Notes: a model not told the origin generated them from the letters alone. A stretch of DNA of 64,000 nucleotides from Hirundichthys speculiger (GCA_018398805.1 JAGFBZ010001885.1:1079001-1143000), one strand, 5' to 3'. Shown: positions 11,281-23,540, counted from the first letter of the stretch. Made by a program: numbers and translations.

Positions 11281-11710
11281 CGAAGCTGTGATGAAGACAA
11301 GTCCATTCTACTCTTAGCTCCTATAACTATAGCTATAACTATTAGCCCCTACACACTATAGTTTAGACTAACTGTAGGCTTTACTGAACAGAAATGTTTT
11401 CAATTTAGTTTTAAAGATGGAGGTGGTGTCAGCCTCCTTAACCCAAACTGGGAGCTGGTTCCATAATAAAGGTGCCTGGTAGCAGAAGGCCCATCCTTCA
11501 AATCTACTTTTAGATATTCTAGGAACGAGGAGTGATCCTGCACTCTGAGAGCGGAGAGCTCTATTAGGAGCATAACGTGCTATCGGGTCTTGTAACTAAC
11601 AAGGAGCTAGGCCGTTAAGGGCCTTATTAGTGAGAAAGCAGAATTTTAAACTCAATTTAAAATTTCACGGGGAGCCAATGGAGGGAGGCTAACACGGGAG
11701 AGATGTGATC

Positions 11711-12770
11711 TCACTTACGGATTCCTGTCAGCACCCTCGCTGCTGCGTTCTGGATCAGTTGGAGGCTATTCAGCGAGCTTTTCGGACATCCTGCTAACAA
11801 TGCATTACCGTAATTTAGTCTAGAACTGACAAACGCATGGATTAATTTTTCAGCGTCACCCTGGGAGAGGATGCTCCTAATCTTGGTGATATTTCGGAGA
11901 TGAAAAAATGCTATCTTGCAACCCTGATTAATATGCTGCTTAAATGACATACCCTGCTCAAAAATGACTCCAAGGTTTTTCACAGCTGTGCTGGAAGCCA
12001 GCGTAAACCCAGTTAATCCATTCCTCAGGTGTTTGGGACCAAAGACAATAACCTCTGTTTTATCCGAATTTAGAAGCAAAAAGTTAGAGGACATCCAGGA
12101 CTTAATGTCATTAAGACACCCTTGAAGTTTTGCTTCCTCTGGTTTCATGGGTAAGTACAGCTGCGTATCATCAGCGTAGCAATGAAAGTTTATGCCGTGG
12201 TTCTGGGTAATTTTTCCCAAGGGCAGCATGTATAAAGTAAAAAGGATTGGTCCCAGCACTGAACCCTGTGGGACGCCATAGCAGACCCTAGTCCCTGCAG
12301 TAGAAACGTCATTAACATGGACAAACTGGAACCTGTCAGATAAGTAGGATTTAAACCAGCCTAATGTTGTCCCTTTAATTCCAACAGTGTGCTCTAATCT
12401 ATGCAGCAAAAGGCCGTGATCAGCAGTATCAAAAGCAGCACTGAGGTCCAACAGAACCAGGACAGATACTAATCCATTGTCTGAGGCCATGAGGAGGTTG
12501 TTGGTAGACTCTAATCCAGTGCCGTTAGAAAATAGATCATTTCTATGCAGGTGTTCTCCTAACTGGCTTGCAACTATTTTTTTTCCAGAATTTTAGAGAT
12601 AAATGGAAGGTTGGTTATTGGTCTAGTTTGCCAAAATGTCCGGATCAAGAGATGGTTTCTTAAGCAAAGGTTTTATAACTGCAACTTTAAAAACCTGTGA
12701 TACATATCCTGATTGTACAGATAGGTTAATCCGATCCAAAATTGACGTACCAATAAAGGACATGACATCT
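11711..12770 (-). pseudogene. LINE reverse transcriptase remnant
   Basis: The open part (12490 down to 11711, stop TGA) encodes 259 residues of reverse transcriptase. It shows LDLSAAFDTADH with the first catalytic Asp at residue 21, VPQGSVLGPILF at residues 73-84, and the YADD box at 105-108. A C-terminal LNYGNALLAGCP follows, as usual for L2/CR1/Rex1-type elements. Upstream on the same strand the N-terminal palm region can still be read (VAVIKPLLKKPSLDPDILAN), but it is interrupted by a stop and frameshifts near 12570-12630. The conserved segment before the first Asp is shortened. The endonuclease domain is absent, consistent with 5' truncation during integration. Confidence 0.85.
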
Positions 12771-12864
12771 TTGAGCTTATTCAAAGTCTATGGTGATGGA
12801 GGCATAACAACGCGTACAATGCAGCTGTGCAAGCCCAGCATTAAAATACATCCTCAGGTGGGCC

Positions 12865-13166
12865 TCCAATTAACTCGAACGTTGTCAGTTCACCTATCAG
12901 AAGCTTTCAAAGTCATGACATCATTATCTGGCCTCTCCCAAACTGTTCAAAAATATAGTAATCTTAGTGCATGCAAACTTCTGGTTTGGAAAGAAAGTCA
13001 TTAAAAAATCATCTTTCATGTTATTCTGGCATTTAGCACATATAAGAAAAAATGCTAATCTGACCTTAAACAGGAAACATTTAGTCTGATTTAATGTCAG
13101 ACAGTGACAAGAAAAGATTGTGTCCTTTTATACAGCAGTGCATGTAAACTTCTGGTTTCAACTGGC
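12865..13166 (+). mobile_element. right end of a Tc1-like transposon
   Basis: Contains the end-region words AGTCTGATTTAATGTCAGA and, at the terminus, GCATGTAAACTTCTGGTTTC, which matches the Sleeping-Beauty-type Tc1 terminal repeat style. A related internal copy (CATGCAAACTTCTGGTTTGG) occurs near 12970, suggesting the inner and outer direct repeats of an IR/DR-type terminus. There is no transposase coding. The rest of the element is lost at the junction with the LINE. Confidence 0.55.
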
Positions 13167-13633
13167 TTCAACGGACTCCCATCCTGCTTGTTTCTTTCTA
13201 CAACTGTGAATCACTTTATGCCACTATGTCATATATCAGCAATGATTAAATTAGGTCAGAGTTTCAGTGGACATCATGGTTAAGGTGACTAAGAGACTCA
13301 GGAAAGTTATGACGAAAGAGAAAATGGGAGAGCTAGTGAGCAAGAGATCATACTGGAGTCATTACATCAGTCAGAAAATCATAAATCACAACACATAACC
13401 TTTTTTATTGTATTTTACGCAGCACACGCTATAATTGAAAATGTATTTTCAGCTTGAACTGCAAATATCACCATATTTAATCTTTAAATCAAATACTAAG
13501 GACAATGGTAATTGAGGTTGAAAAAATTTTGCTGGGAAAAAACTGGAGGGGAGGTCATTTTATTGTTTAAACTTAATTAGTGTTTTTTATGATTCTGTTG
13601 CCTCGGTCAACTTTATTATCTCCATCTCCCAAG

Positions 13634-13804
13634 GAGTAATTGTTACAGCCAGGAAATTTGACCGCGAACACCAACGGGAGTATGCAGTGACGGTGACCGC
13701 CACTGACCAGGCTGTTGACCCGCTGATTGGCATTTGTCAGCTCAACATTCTCATCCTCGACCAGAACGACAACAGTCCCAAGTTTGAGAACATTCGATAT
13801 GAGT
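13634..13804 (+). CDS. cadherin exon 2 (R1, second half)
   Basis: Acceptor CTCCCAAG| and donor GAGT|GTAAGT. Enters with one carried base (glycine codon) and leaves with one base. Residues 57-113 include ARKFDREHQREY, the LDRE-equivalent strand, and DQNDNSPKF at 99-107, the canonical calcium-binding linker that closes repeat R1. The reading frame has no stops. Confidence 0.92.
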
Positions 13805-14187
13805 GTAAGTTGATGTTATGTTAAATGAATGACTCCAACTGAGAAAGCTCGGCTGTCCTAATTACAAAATAATGCAGATGGATTCAGCACAGACAAATGA
13901 GAAAATCAGCAGCTTCATACAGCCAACAAAAAAAAATGATGCAAATGAGTAATGACATAATTCACTGGCACTGCTCTCACCCATTTATTTCAGAAAACAT
14001 TATTTTTGGAATTTCCGCTGACATCGAGACTGAGTTTGAATTAATGATTTCTAAAGTCTTTATTTATTTTTTGCATTGATGTTATCGTATAAATAGTTGA
14101 ATTCAAAGTAAAATAATAAGAAAATATAAAAGATACAGCCACACAATTATTGAAATGTTAGGCTCACTGCTGCTTGTTCTCCCGTAG

Positions 14188-14360
14188 ACTTCCTTCGTGA
14201 GGATACCATGATTGGAACTAGTTTCTTGCGAGTGGCAGCTCACGACGATGACTTTGGCACCAATGCAGCCATCACATACACCATGTCCAGTGAACAGCCG
14301 GAATACCTGAGGGTCAACCCACTAACGGGCTGGGTGTACGTCAACCAGCCCATCTCACAG
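14188..14360 (+). CDS. cadherin exon 3 (R2, first half)
   Basis: Acceptor CTCCCGTAG| and donor CTCACAG|GTACAC; phase 1 in, phase 0 out. Residues 114-171 start YFLREDTMIGTSFLRVAAHD and include DDFGTNAAITYTM, the DxGxNA-type motif of the repeat core. The repeat continues into the next exon. Confidence 0.92.
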
Positions 14361-15096
14361 GTACACACCTGCTGTGTTCAGATAGATAACATGCAACGAT
14401 TAATGCATTTTCCCTTTCTTCACTGAAAAATCTAATTTCACAGATTGTAGTACTTTAAAGCTGTGTTTTCAATAAAGATGTTTTGCTTAGCAGACATGTG
14501 AATGAAAAAAGAAGAGAGAACATGACAAAGAGGACTGTGTGTCCTTAGAGCTAATCAGGATAATGGGTTCATTTGAAATTGTGAAACAGCTCTATATTAT
14601 CTCTTTCATCCATGTTCCCACTCAAGAATTTATGGGAGGCTAGCAATAAATTTAGACCATCAATAACCTTCTTCAGTTTGTCACCAGTAACTCCACAATA
14701 TTTACATGTAAACATTTAAAAGACACGCAGCATATTTGATTATGTCTTCAATGGAGCCTTTACCTAGTTCCTGATTTTACCCTTCCTCTTTAATTTCTAA
14801 ATCCCTGCCTTACTACCAACATGAACAAACAATCTATGTGGGAACATAAACAAGAAATAGAATAAATTGCCATGTAATTATTGCAAACCAGTCTTCCCCA
14901 TGTGCAAACACCGCCTTCTGGTGAACACGGTGAAAACATTAAACATTTGCCTATATTTTCACTTAGGATAATGTTTTACAAAAAACCTCTCCACATTTTA
15001 AGATGTAAAAGTTTTTAGCTAATGAGTACAACTTCAAAAAGTGTAATAGACTAGCAAGCATTGCATACTCATTTGCTTCAGTCTTTGCTTATGTGA

Positions 15097-15100
<4 letters not shown>

Positions 15101-15140
<40 letters not shown>
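15101..15140. repeat. (GT)n microsatellite
   Basis: About 19-20 GT dinucleotides in intron 3. Confidence 0.95.
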
Positions 15141-15474
15141 TGTCTTAATTTCACTGAGCAAAAATTGAAATATGCACCCATTTGTGCGAATCAGTCTTAT
15201 AAATAGATCACAGGCTGAAAGACTAGCTCGTTTGACTTATTTCACTTATCATTTAGAAGCCTTTTAACTTTCTGACTGTATACATGCAGTGAATAAGAGA
15301 GAGAGAACAAAATATAAGAGAAGAATTACTACTTCAAGGACAGATAATTATATACACTTACAGTGGGTACAGCTAAGAGTTTTTGTAAACTTTGTCTTAA
15401 TGCAGTCAACACATAGTTTCATCTGATAATTAATCATATGGATTTTCACTGAACTCTGGTTTTGTTTTCATTTT

Positions 15475-15716
15475 ATCTTGAGGTTGCTCAAGGTTTCTTT
15501 CTCTTAAAGTGGAGTTTTCCTTGCCACTGTTTGGCTTAAAGGTTTTTTGTCCCACTATGGGGAGTTTTTTTACTTGCCCTTGTTTCTTTAATTAAGATTA
15601 AATAATATTTCTAGTTAATGATATTTGCTCGGTGCTCATGCTCTGGGTCTCTGAAAGCACCTAGAGACAATCGGTATAGTAATAGACGCCATACAAATAA
15701 AGTTGTATTGAATTGA
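15475..15716 (+). mobile_element. LINE 3' end fragment (same family as 9885-12790)
   Basis: Contains AAGTGGAGTTTTCCTTGCCA, TCATGCTCTGGGTCTCTGAA and a terminal CATACAAATAAAGTTGTATT followed by short ATTGA repeats. This is the plus-strand equivalent of the terminal region at 9885-10110. It ends about 90 bp before the exon 4 acceptor, so it lies close to the branch-point region. Confidence 0.75.
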
Positions 15717-15807
15717 ATTAACAATGATCTTTGGTCTTTAATTGCCGTCAAGCAATTTTCTCTGTGTTTTTGTGCACTTCATCTTGCGGTCTTTCTTTTT
15801 GCCACAG

Positions 15808-15975
15808 AGGACCTACATCACCAGGGAAATTGTGGCTACAGATGGAGGAAACAGGAGCAGTTCAGTGGAGCTGGCTGTCACCATCACCAATGTGAAGAAC
15901 CAGCCTCCCCAGTGGGAAAAAGACAGTTACAGTGTGGTTATACCAGAAAACACTGTACGAGACACACCCATCGTG
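15808..15975 (+). CDS. cadherin exon 4 (end of R2, start of R3)
   Basis: Acceptor TTTGCCACAG| and donor ATCGTG|GTATGT; phase 0 at both ends. Residues 172-227 carry REIVATDGGNRSSS, then TNVKNQPPQWE where DxNDNxPxF would be expected. The R2-R3 linker therefore lacks the usual acidic calcium ligands. SYSVVIPENTV then opens repeat R3. Confidence 0.92.
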
Positions 15976-16939
15976 GTATGTTGGTCTGGAAATGGGCTGA
16001 TTGGCACCATATAGGTAGACAGGAATGAAAAAAAAAAGTATTTGTTTTTTTATTTAGACTGATTGAAACATTTTATTAAGATCACAAATAAAAATAGAAA
16101 TCAATTTCCAGAAATTAGAAATGATGATTAGATGCGAATGCTTTTGTCTGGAAGGCTTGAACCCTGCCTGTAAGGTAAACTTGTTTTAGAAAACTGAGAA
16201 ATCAATTTTATTGTAATTTGTACAGGCAACTTGAAGAAGCTAAGCCTAATGCTTCAAGCTACTGAGATGTTTGACCAAGAGTAACCTGGTTGACGCGCTT
16301 CGCTAACTCACATTTCGTAAACGTTACTGTTGCGTGTCGATCGAAAAATGACCGGAACGATGTCCTGATGCAGTTAAAATATTTATTTATTCCATTAACT
16401 GATCCGAAAACCAGAACGCCGGCAATTAGTGCACAGTGTTCATGAGAGCTGCTGATAAAAGGCGCTGGGGGGTTGTTTTAATCAAGATGGTTTGAGTTTG
16501 AGTTTTTGTTTTTTTTAACCAGCACATACAGAAGTCACGCGTGTTTGCCAGTTCTCCATGGTTCAGAATGCCTCATTATTTTTATCACTCAGCTCAGCAG
16601 AATTAATGCATACAGCAAGGCCACCTATGAGCAAGCCACATCGTGGCCAAGATGGCACTTTTGATTTTAATTGGGGTGTAAAAGACATCATCTCTTAAAA
16701 TGACCTCTTCTTAATTAGCTTAGGGAGTAAGGATGATGAAGATCACTGTTATTTCCATCTGATCCCACAGCATAGTGGCTGGTTGTTGTCTTGTCTTTTC
16801 TCACAGTTTAAGATCTCATTCCTTATGTCATATATAAAAATACATTTTTACAACATGGGAAGCATGTGTATAACACACGGAAAATGATACTGAAAGTTAA
16901 ACTGAAACTCTTGCTTTCTGTTATCTCTGTTCCAAACAG

Positions 16940-17189
16940 ACCATCAAAGCCACATCCCCTCTTGGGGATCCGAGGGTGACTTACAACTTGGAGGATGGTA
17001 TGGTCCCAGAGACCAACATGCCTGTTCGCTTCTACTTGACCCCCAACCGAGAGGATGGTTCAGCCTCCATCTTGGTGGCAGAGCCGCTGGACTATGAGAC
17101 CACCAGGAATTTCATCCTGCGGGTTCGAGCTCAGAATGTTGCCGCTGTACCATTAGCTGCCTTCACCACAGTCTATGTTAATGTTACTG
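16940..17189 (+). CDS. cadherin exon 5 (R3 body)
   Basis: Acceptor TTCCAAACAG| and donor TTACTG|GTAAGC; phase 0 in, phase 1 out. Residues 228-310 include VTYNLEDGMVPETN, a slightly extended loop, then AEPLDYETTRNFILRVRAQN, the LDYE strand of the repeat. It ends VYVNVT directly before the DVNDN in exon 6. Confidence 0.92.
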
Positions 17190-18639
17190 GTAAGCCTTTT
17201 TTTATATATATATTAATTTATTTTGGTAGTTAATATGTTTTAATTTCTCTTTTTCTAGTTTGCATTCACCCCATTGGGGTTCTGCATAAGTGTTTATAGT
17301 AACACTCACATTAATTAACAACCTTAACAATGGTGGTATTTCTTTGAAAATTCTCAAATAAATTATCAATCAAGTAAATTCTTCAGTTAAAATAAGTCTA
17401 ATCAGATAGATTTTATCTAAAGGGAATGACTAAAATCACAGCAATGTATATAGAATGTACAGTGCATGGGTCACCTAAGACAATGTTGAGATTGAAGATT
17501 TTTTTCTTGTTACAAAGTTCTATTCTGTGATTTTTTTTCTTCTTCTTTTTTTTAAAGGCTGTTTAACCAGCAAAATGTTCAATTTACCTGAGCTCCCAAT
17601 TGACCTGGGAGCCACGTGTTCACTTGCAGTGAATATGAGTTGTTGCGTTTAATAGAAAATTAGAGGCACTTGGCAACATTGTTTATTTCTGCTTTCCTTC
17701 TTGCGCTGAATCTTTAAGTCAACTTTACCCACATCACTTCAGCTGTGAAGGGATAGATGTGCAGCTTCTTTGCTTTGGAGCTATGTGATGTACAGTCTGC
17801 AGCATCGCACTAGTACACCATAGTTGTTTGAAGGTAGAAAATGATATAAAATGAAAGAACTCTGTCACTTGTTTCAGCTTGTGGCTTTCTTTATTGGTGC
17901 AATGTTTTACAACCAGTGATGCCAGTAAAGATAGCACTTGAGTACCCCTCTTATTGTGGTAGTGTTTGAATTGCATTGTTTTTATTAATGGTCTGCAGTA
18001 GCATTCACCTTTATACTACCTAACTTTAAATTATTGTCCATGTCCAAAATCCTAAAATATTTCTTTAATTAGTAAATGGTGACAATCTAACATCAAATTT
18101 CTTTAGCACCAGAACAGAAGGAAGCTCAAGACTTAATTTTGGTTTTGAGTAGTAATAGTTTTTTTTTTCTTTGAGGAACACATTCCAACTACAGAACATT
18201 TACTTTATGAAATTATTATTGTTTTTTTTTTAATTAACACTTTTCTGGGATGATTTGCATTCTTGTATATTTAACAAAGGTAAATGATGTATTTGTGATT
18301 AACTTACTTGACCTGGCAGCCCATTCAAACTGAAAGTTGTGAAGTTTCTTTTTATAAATTCCTACAATCAAGACAAATGTCCACGCTTTTATATTTGAAG
18401 TTAGAAAGAAAGTTAAAGTAAGGGAAATAAGAGAACACAGGAACAGGGCTAGATGTTTCTGTGTTAAAGATCACCTACTGTTTCTATGGTCCTTTCATCT
18501 TAAATATCATTTTCTATCTCTTGTTGATTGTGCACCATCCTCATTTTTTTATGTTTATTTTCCAATATAAACATGCTAAATGCAACCCAGTGACAGGAAT
18601 GTCTGTAGTGTGGTTTTGACAACCTGTGAGGCAGCATGT

Positions 18640-18800
18640 CCTCTGTCCAGTGTTCTCCTGGTCCTCTATTTCGCATGTGTCAAACACAAGGCCCGTGGGC
18701 CAAATGTGGCCCACCACGTTATTTTATGTGGCCCTCGAGAGCTTGTACATTATTGTCTTAAAATTTAAACCAATATTTTAAGACTTTAAAATAAGCTAAT
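18640..18800. repeat. possible hAT (Charlie-like) fragment
   Basis: The segment CAAGGCCCGTGGGCCAAATG followed by TGGCCC words resembles the subterminal region of Charlie-type hAT elements. No paired terminus or target duplication was found, so this is a weak call. Confidence 0.3.
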
Positions 18801-19189
18801 ACCACTTTAAAGGGCATATTGACCATGAACTACATCTCCCAGAATGCATTAAAAGGCAGACTGCAGTTGCAGAACTTTTCACAAAAGTTATCGTCAAATA
18901 TGATGCAGCAGTGAAAGCTAGCCTTGTTGTGGCTGTATGTAGGTTCAGTGTCATACTCCCCGTGACTCCAGTTTTGGTAATTTTTTTTTTATCAAGTAAC
19001 TGAAAGTACAACTACATTTTGTTGTTGTTGTTGCCAACTGCCTTTCTAACCCTTTGATAAAGGTGTGGAACTAGTACGAAGGAACATGGTGGAGGATTTG
19101 CAGGAACTGGTGTTGACTGCATCGACAGGTGGTGAATCTAGTGATGGACTGCATCTGCCACAAACTTAAGAAATGCACTACTCAGCAGC

Positions 19190-19262
19190 ATTACACACAC
19201 AGACACACACACAGACACACACACAGACACACACACACACACTCACACACACACACACACTT
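19190..19262. repeat. (CA)n compound microsatellite
   Basis: CACACACAGA units followed by near-pure CA repeats, about 73 bp. Confidence 0.95.
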
Positions 19263-20540
19263 GTCACAACACAGAAAACAGCTCTTGTAACAACCGTGCA
19301 ATAAGATTAATGTCACTTCTAGCTGAGACCAAATCTATTCTTTCTGTTCTACTAAATTCTATTCCAATTGTGTTCAATGAAACCTGCACATAAAAAAGTA
19401 TGTACAGGGTAGCCCTTTGAAAGTAATTTGAATTTTACATAACATATTTCTGAAAATCAGGGGAAATAAATTAATGTATCACATGCTGCTGGAGCAATAG
19501 AATGATAAAAGCAAGAACTTACTGTAATCAATCATTGGTAGATTAACTGATCATAAAATGCTTCTAATAAATATGAGTCATGGAAGTGATTTAGGTATTT
19601 GATCATTATGTGTTGTAAATACATTGTAAAAATGTAATGTTGTAGGAATGTTCCCAAAACGTGAAAAAAAAAAAAAAAATCTGTTAGATGGAAAAAGTAC
19701 ATTTAATTGAATTTAACCTTCAAAACAGTCACTGCAAGTGAGAAGTGTCTAAAAGAGTGTCTAAAAAAGTGTCAACAGTGTCTAAAAAAATAAGAGAAGT
19801 CAAAGCTCAGATTTGTGTCTAGTTGAAACATGGAAGAAATAAATGCTTAAAATTCCTAAAACATCTTTTGATTGAAAGAATGTTTCATGAAGCTGAAAAT
19901 CCTTGGCTACAGTGAGCCATTGTCAGAGACAGGCAGACACTCTGCCTACAGTAAATAATGGCGACTAAAAGTCTAGTTTCTATTGACTCTATTGGTATTT
20001 ACAGCTTATGAATGACTCAAAAAATGTAATTTAACTTGTGGGGTTGTTTAAGGATAATACAACATTGTTTGAGGCTTCTCCAAGCCTTTTAGACACCGGA
20101 ACAATTTCCACGGTGTGTTCTCTCTTTCAAAAGATTTAGGAAACACTTATTAGGACACAATCAATCATTTTTAATGACATGTCATCCTCTGTAGTGTGCT
20201 AAAAAGTTTGTTGTCCACATGTTTAAACTTTCCATTCTTCAGATTATTATTATTAAACTCCTTCTAAACAGAGGCCTGGGGAAAGAGATAGCCTTGCTAA
20301 AATCTGATTGTGTTGAATTTATCTACTGGAGCTGTTAACAACATGGACCTACAAAGATCCAAATTGTTTAAATGAGGAACATAAATATTCCATATTTGTT
20401 ACTGCAGTGCAAAATATATGTTTAAACCCTGTTATCCACCTCACTTCTTTATTACTTCTGTTATAGATTCCTCCTTTAGTCTCTTTAAGTTAATGCTCAA
20501 TCCCTGGTAACTTAATTCCATTTGCCAAATCCCTGCAAAA

Positions 20541-20571
20541 CACACACACACACACGCACACACACACACAT
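20541..20571. repeat. (CA)n microsatellite
   Basis: About 15 CA dinucleotides with a single G interruption. Confidence 0.95.
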
Positions 20572-21424
20572 TCATGTATAACATTTCCATCAAATTGGTA
20601 CTTAATCCAGTGAGAAATAATTAATTCTCACAGATCCTCTCTTGCCTCACTGTCCTCTCCTAAGTTCTGCCTTCTCTTTTAGCTCGGCCCACCCTCCTTA
20701 TCTGTCTTCATAAGAAAGCTTTTTGACTTCTCCAGAGGCGGTGAGGCTGAGGAAAGAAGGGAGGTCCGTAATAGATTTAAGACCCTGTTTTTTATTCATG
20801 GAAAATGACATTTGCTCGGAAGCTTCAGAAAGGGAAAAAGCCACATGGAACAACATTATGTTAAACGTGCTACACTGCTGGACTAATTTCTCCAGTTACA
20901 TTTAGCCTTAAATCAGCTTTGTTAAAATTTGGCTTTTCTTGAAATAATAGTTCTTATTTTACTTTGGGTTTCACTGAACCTTAGTACTACCCAGTTTATC
21001 TCTGTTTTTTGCTCATGACTGATAGGATCTAATGCTTGCTTTGATTTCTGTCACGACGCTAAAAGGGCTTAGAAAAAAAATAACTGTCACATTGTAAATG
21101 GCATTCATGAATCACTTGTCACAACTATAATAGATGCATGAATTAATGCGGAAACTGTTGCAAGGGAGTCACAATGTCATATTCCTCTGTTAGGATGGCA
21201 TTACCCAGATATTGTTTTCCTACAAAAACACCTTTAACTCTTAAACATAGCCATATGTTCATTAAACTTGGGTGACTACGTCTTCTCCAACTGCCAGATG
21301 TAAACATGTCATATATGGTGGCAAATATTTTACCACCATAAATCCACCAGATATTCCCAGTACTCAAAAACCAAAAACCACTAGAGTCCACAAGACTTCA
21401 TGAAAAGGTTGGGCCTCATTCATT

Positions 21425-21716
21425 AAATCTTCATAAATCTGTCTGGCCTTCGGCAGGAAGGTCCCCCCATATGATCCAGGTCCTGCTCAAGTTTGTTTCC
21501 ATAAAGTGGAGTTTTTCCTTGCCACTCTTTGGCTTAAAGGCTTTTTTCTCTCGCCGTGGGAGTTTTTTTACTTGCCATTATCCTTGTTTAGGATTTAATA
21601 TTATAATTTTAGTTAATGATATTTTCTCGGGGGTCATGCTCTGGGTCTCTATAAAGCGCCGAGAGACAGTTGACATTGTTACAGATGCTATACAAATTGA
21701 ATTGAATTGAATTGAG
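21425..21716 (+). mobile_element. LINE 3' end fragment, second plus-strand copy
   Basis: Contains GTGGAGTTTTTCCTTGCCAC, GTCATGCTCTGGGTCTCTAT, GCGCCGAGAGACAGTTGACA and a terminal (ATTGA)n tail. It is the third copy in this window of the LINE terminus at 9885-10110 and 15475-15716. Only the 3' UTR was copied, typical of strong 5' truncation. Confidence 0.75.
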
Positions 21717-23132
21717 TAGATTTGCACGTAAATTTCGTCCTCACTAAGACTCTGCTCTGGAGAGTGAAAGTCAGAGTAAAACTCTCACTTTTTGGTAAGA
21801 ACACGTACGTTAGTGAATTCCAATTGAATCACAGAGATACAAAAGGGCCCAACTCCACCGAGGTATATTTTTCAGGAGAGCATTTTTCTCTCCAGGACTT
21901 GGGCCGTTCTTCAACTCAAGGCAAAAAAACATCACTTTAGTTAACAACTTTATGAACTGGAGTTGGGCCTTACTTCAATTCATTTTGATAGCTCTTAACC
22001 TAATGTACAAGATAGGGAGATAACTTGGATTTCGCAAAATCATGGAGTTGGGACCTTTTGTAATTCCATGATTCAATTGATCATAAGTTGGGAGTACGCT
22101 CATGAATTAGCATAACCCCCGCTCAGGGAGAACCATATCACCTTGAAACCTTATGGGTTAAATTGTAACCTCACAAATCGAGCTCAAGATGCAACACTGG
22201 TAGGAAATGCTTGTCTTGAAATTGTGCAACACTAGTCTTCAGCGCACTTGAGTTTTTTGACATGTAATACAAGACTGTGCAAATCTGGAATGTTGATAAA
22301 TGGTTATTTTGTCGTTTGTCACTATGATTAACATTTATTTTTTTTATATACAGTTGCACATAAGAGTTAGTTCAGTGCCTTGCTTGAAAGCACATTTGTT
22401 TTTTTTTTTATTTAGCTCTTCTTTACAGAATTTTGATGACTATCAATAAGCAACCTTTGGTTAAATTTGAACAGTTGCAATAGTCCATGGTGCTTGTTAA
22501 AAATTAAGAAAAGGATAACAAAAATAATAATAAATAGAATTAGACCACCAAGATCACCAAGCTTGGCTGCAACCAGCTCTTAAGTTAATATTTTACAGCA
22601 CAGGCACAAAGTTAGTCTTAAGCCTGAAGGTCAACCGGGAACAATGTTATTCATTAAAGAACTTAAGAGCAAAATTATCTTATGGAAGTAATTGTTTCTT
22701 CAGATCTGACAAGGGAGAGACATCTAACCAACATTTCAATTCTAAAAAGCAGAGATAGAAATATGTACATCTTCTTCATATCTGCTCAAAGGTTTTTATC
22801 TTTTATGATGCTTTATACTATTATAAAGACCATTTCTGTCATTGGATTTAATGTTGTGACTCATCTGTCCATATAATTCCTGAATTCACAGGATGAATGC
22901 ATCTTTGTGACTCTCCATGACTGTATTTAAACAGCAACTTTGTAACTTGCAATCTCCCTGATTATATTTACATTCCAGCCACCCCCATGTGTGGAGAAAG
23001 GCAAATCCAGCTTTACCACTGTTGAATTGCTTGTTTCAAACACCTTTTTCTATTAACTCTTGTTATTGAATGGGAATATATTTTCACATACTCAAAGCGC
23101 ACTCTGTTCTCATATATCTTTTCCATGACTAG

Positions 23133-23260
23133 ATGTAAATGACAACGTCCCATTTTTCACCTCCTCCATCTATGAGGCCTCTGTCACTGAAGGAGCAGAA
23201 TCAGGAACTTTGGTTTTCCAGGTTTCAGCCAATGACCTCGACTTGGGTCCTAATGGGAAG
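23133..23260 (+). CDS. cadherin exon 6 (R3-R4 linker, start of R4)
   Basis: Acceptor CCATGACTAG| and donor GGGAAG|GTGAGA; phase 1 in, phase 0 out. Residues 311-353 start DVNDNVPFF, the calcium linker closing R3. SSIYEASVTEGAESGTLVFQ and ANDLDLGPNGK follow, the opening strands of R4. Confidence 0.92.
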
Positions 23261-23353
23261 GTGAGAACACGTGAATGCCTACAGGTAGTGAAAATCCAGC
23301 AGTGTTATCTGATAAAATAATGTGTAGTCTAATTTCAATTTCCTCCCTTTCAG

Positions 23354-23540
23354 ATTTCTTACTCCCTGCTAGAGGATCGCAGTGGGGACCATCGGTATTT
23401 CCGTATCGACCCAGAGCTGGGATTCATCTACACACAGGCTGTGTTTGATAGGGAAACCAAAAGCTCATACCTCTTGGAGGTTCAGTCTGTTGATGGCTGG
23501 GAGTCAGCGCGGCCTGGGAAGCATGGACAGCCCAACTCAG
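23354..23540 (+). CDS. cadherin exon 7 (R4 body)
   Basis: Acceptor CTCCCTTTCAG| and donor AACTCAG|GTAACC; phase 0 in, phase 1 out. Residues 354-415 include ISYSLLEDRSGDHRYFRID, AVFDRETKSSYLLEV (the DRE strand) and VDGWESARPGKHGQPNS. That last stretch is a longer than usual loop before the final strand. Intron 6 is only 93 bp. Confidence 0.93.

Larger units (their letters stand above)
9885..12790 (-). mobile_element. 5'-truncated LINE (L2/Rex1/CR1-like)
   Basis: A minus-strand non-LTR retrotransposon lies in intron 1 of the cadherin gene. Reverse transcriptase remnants occupy about 11711-12770. The 3' UTR runs leftwards to a terminal motif at about 9885-9960 (TTTTATTTGTATAGTGTCTG and GGCGCTTTACAGAGAC on the plus strand). 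The same 3' end recurs at 15475-15716 and 21425-21716 on the plus strand. An LTR-type element is inserted in the 3' UTR at 10678-11280. Insertion antisense to the host gene is the usual tolerated orientation for intronic LINEs. Confidence 0.8.
17190..21424. other. intron 5, left part: mostly featureless
   Basis: Long AT-rich intron. Apart from the listed microsatellites and one weak hAT-like fragment I see no exon, RNA gene or intact element. Short ORFs here lack domain content. Confidence 0.5.

Noticed and set aside
12636..13004. 122-residue plus-strand ORF
   Set aside because: It is the antisense shadow of the LINE reverse transcriptase N-terminus running into a Tc1-type terminus, not a gene.
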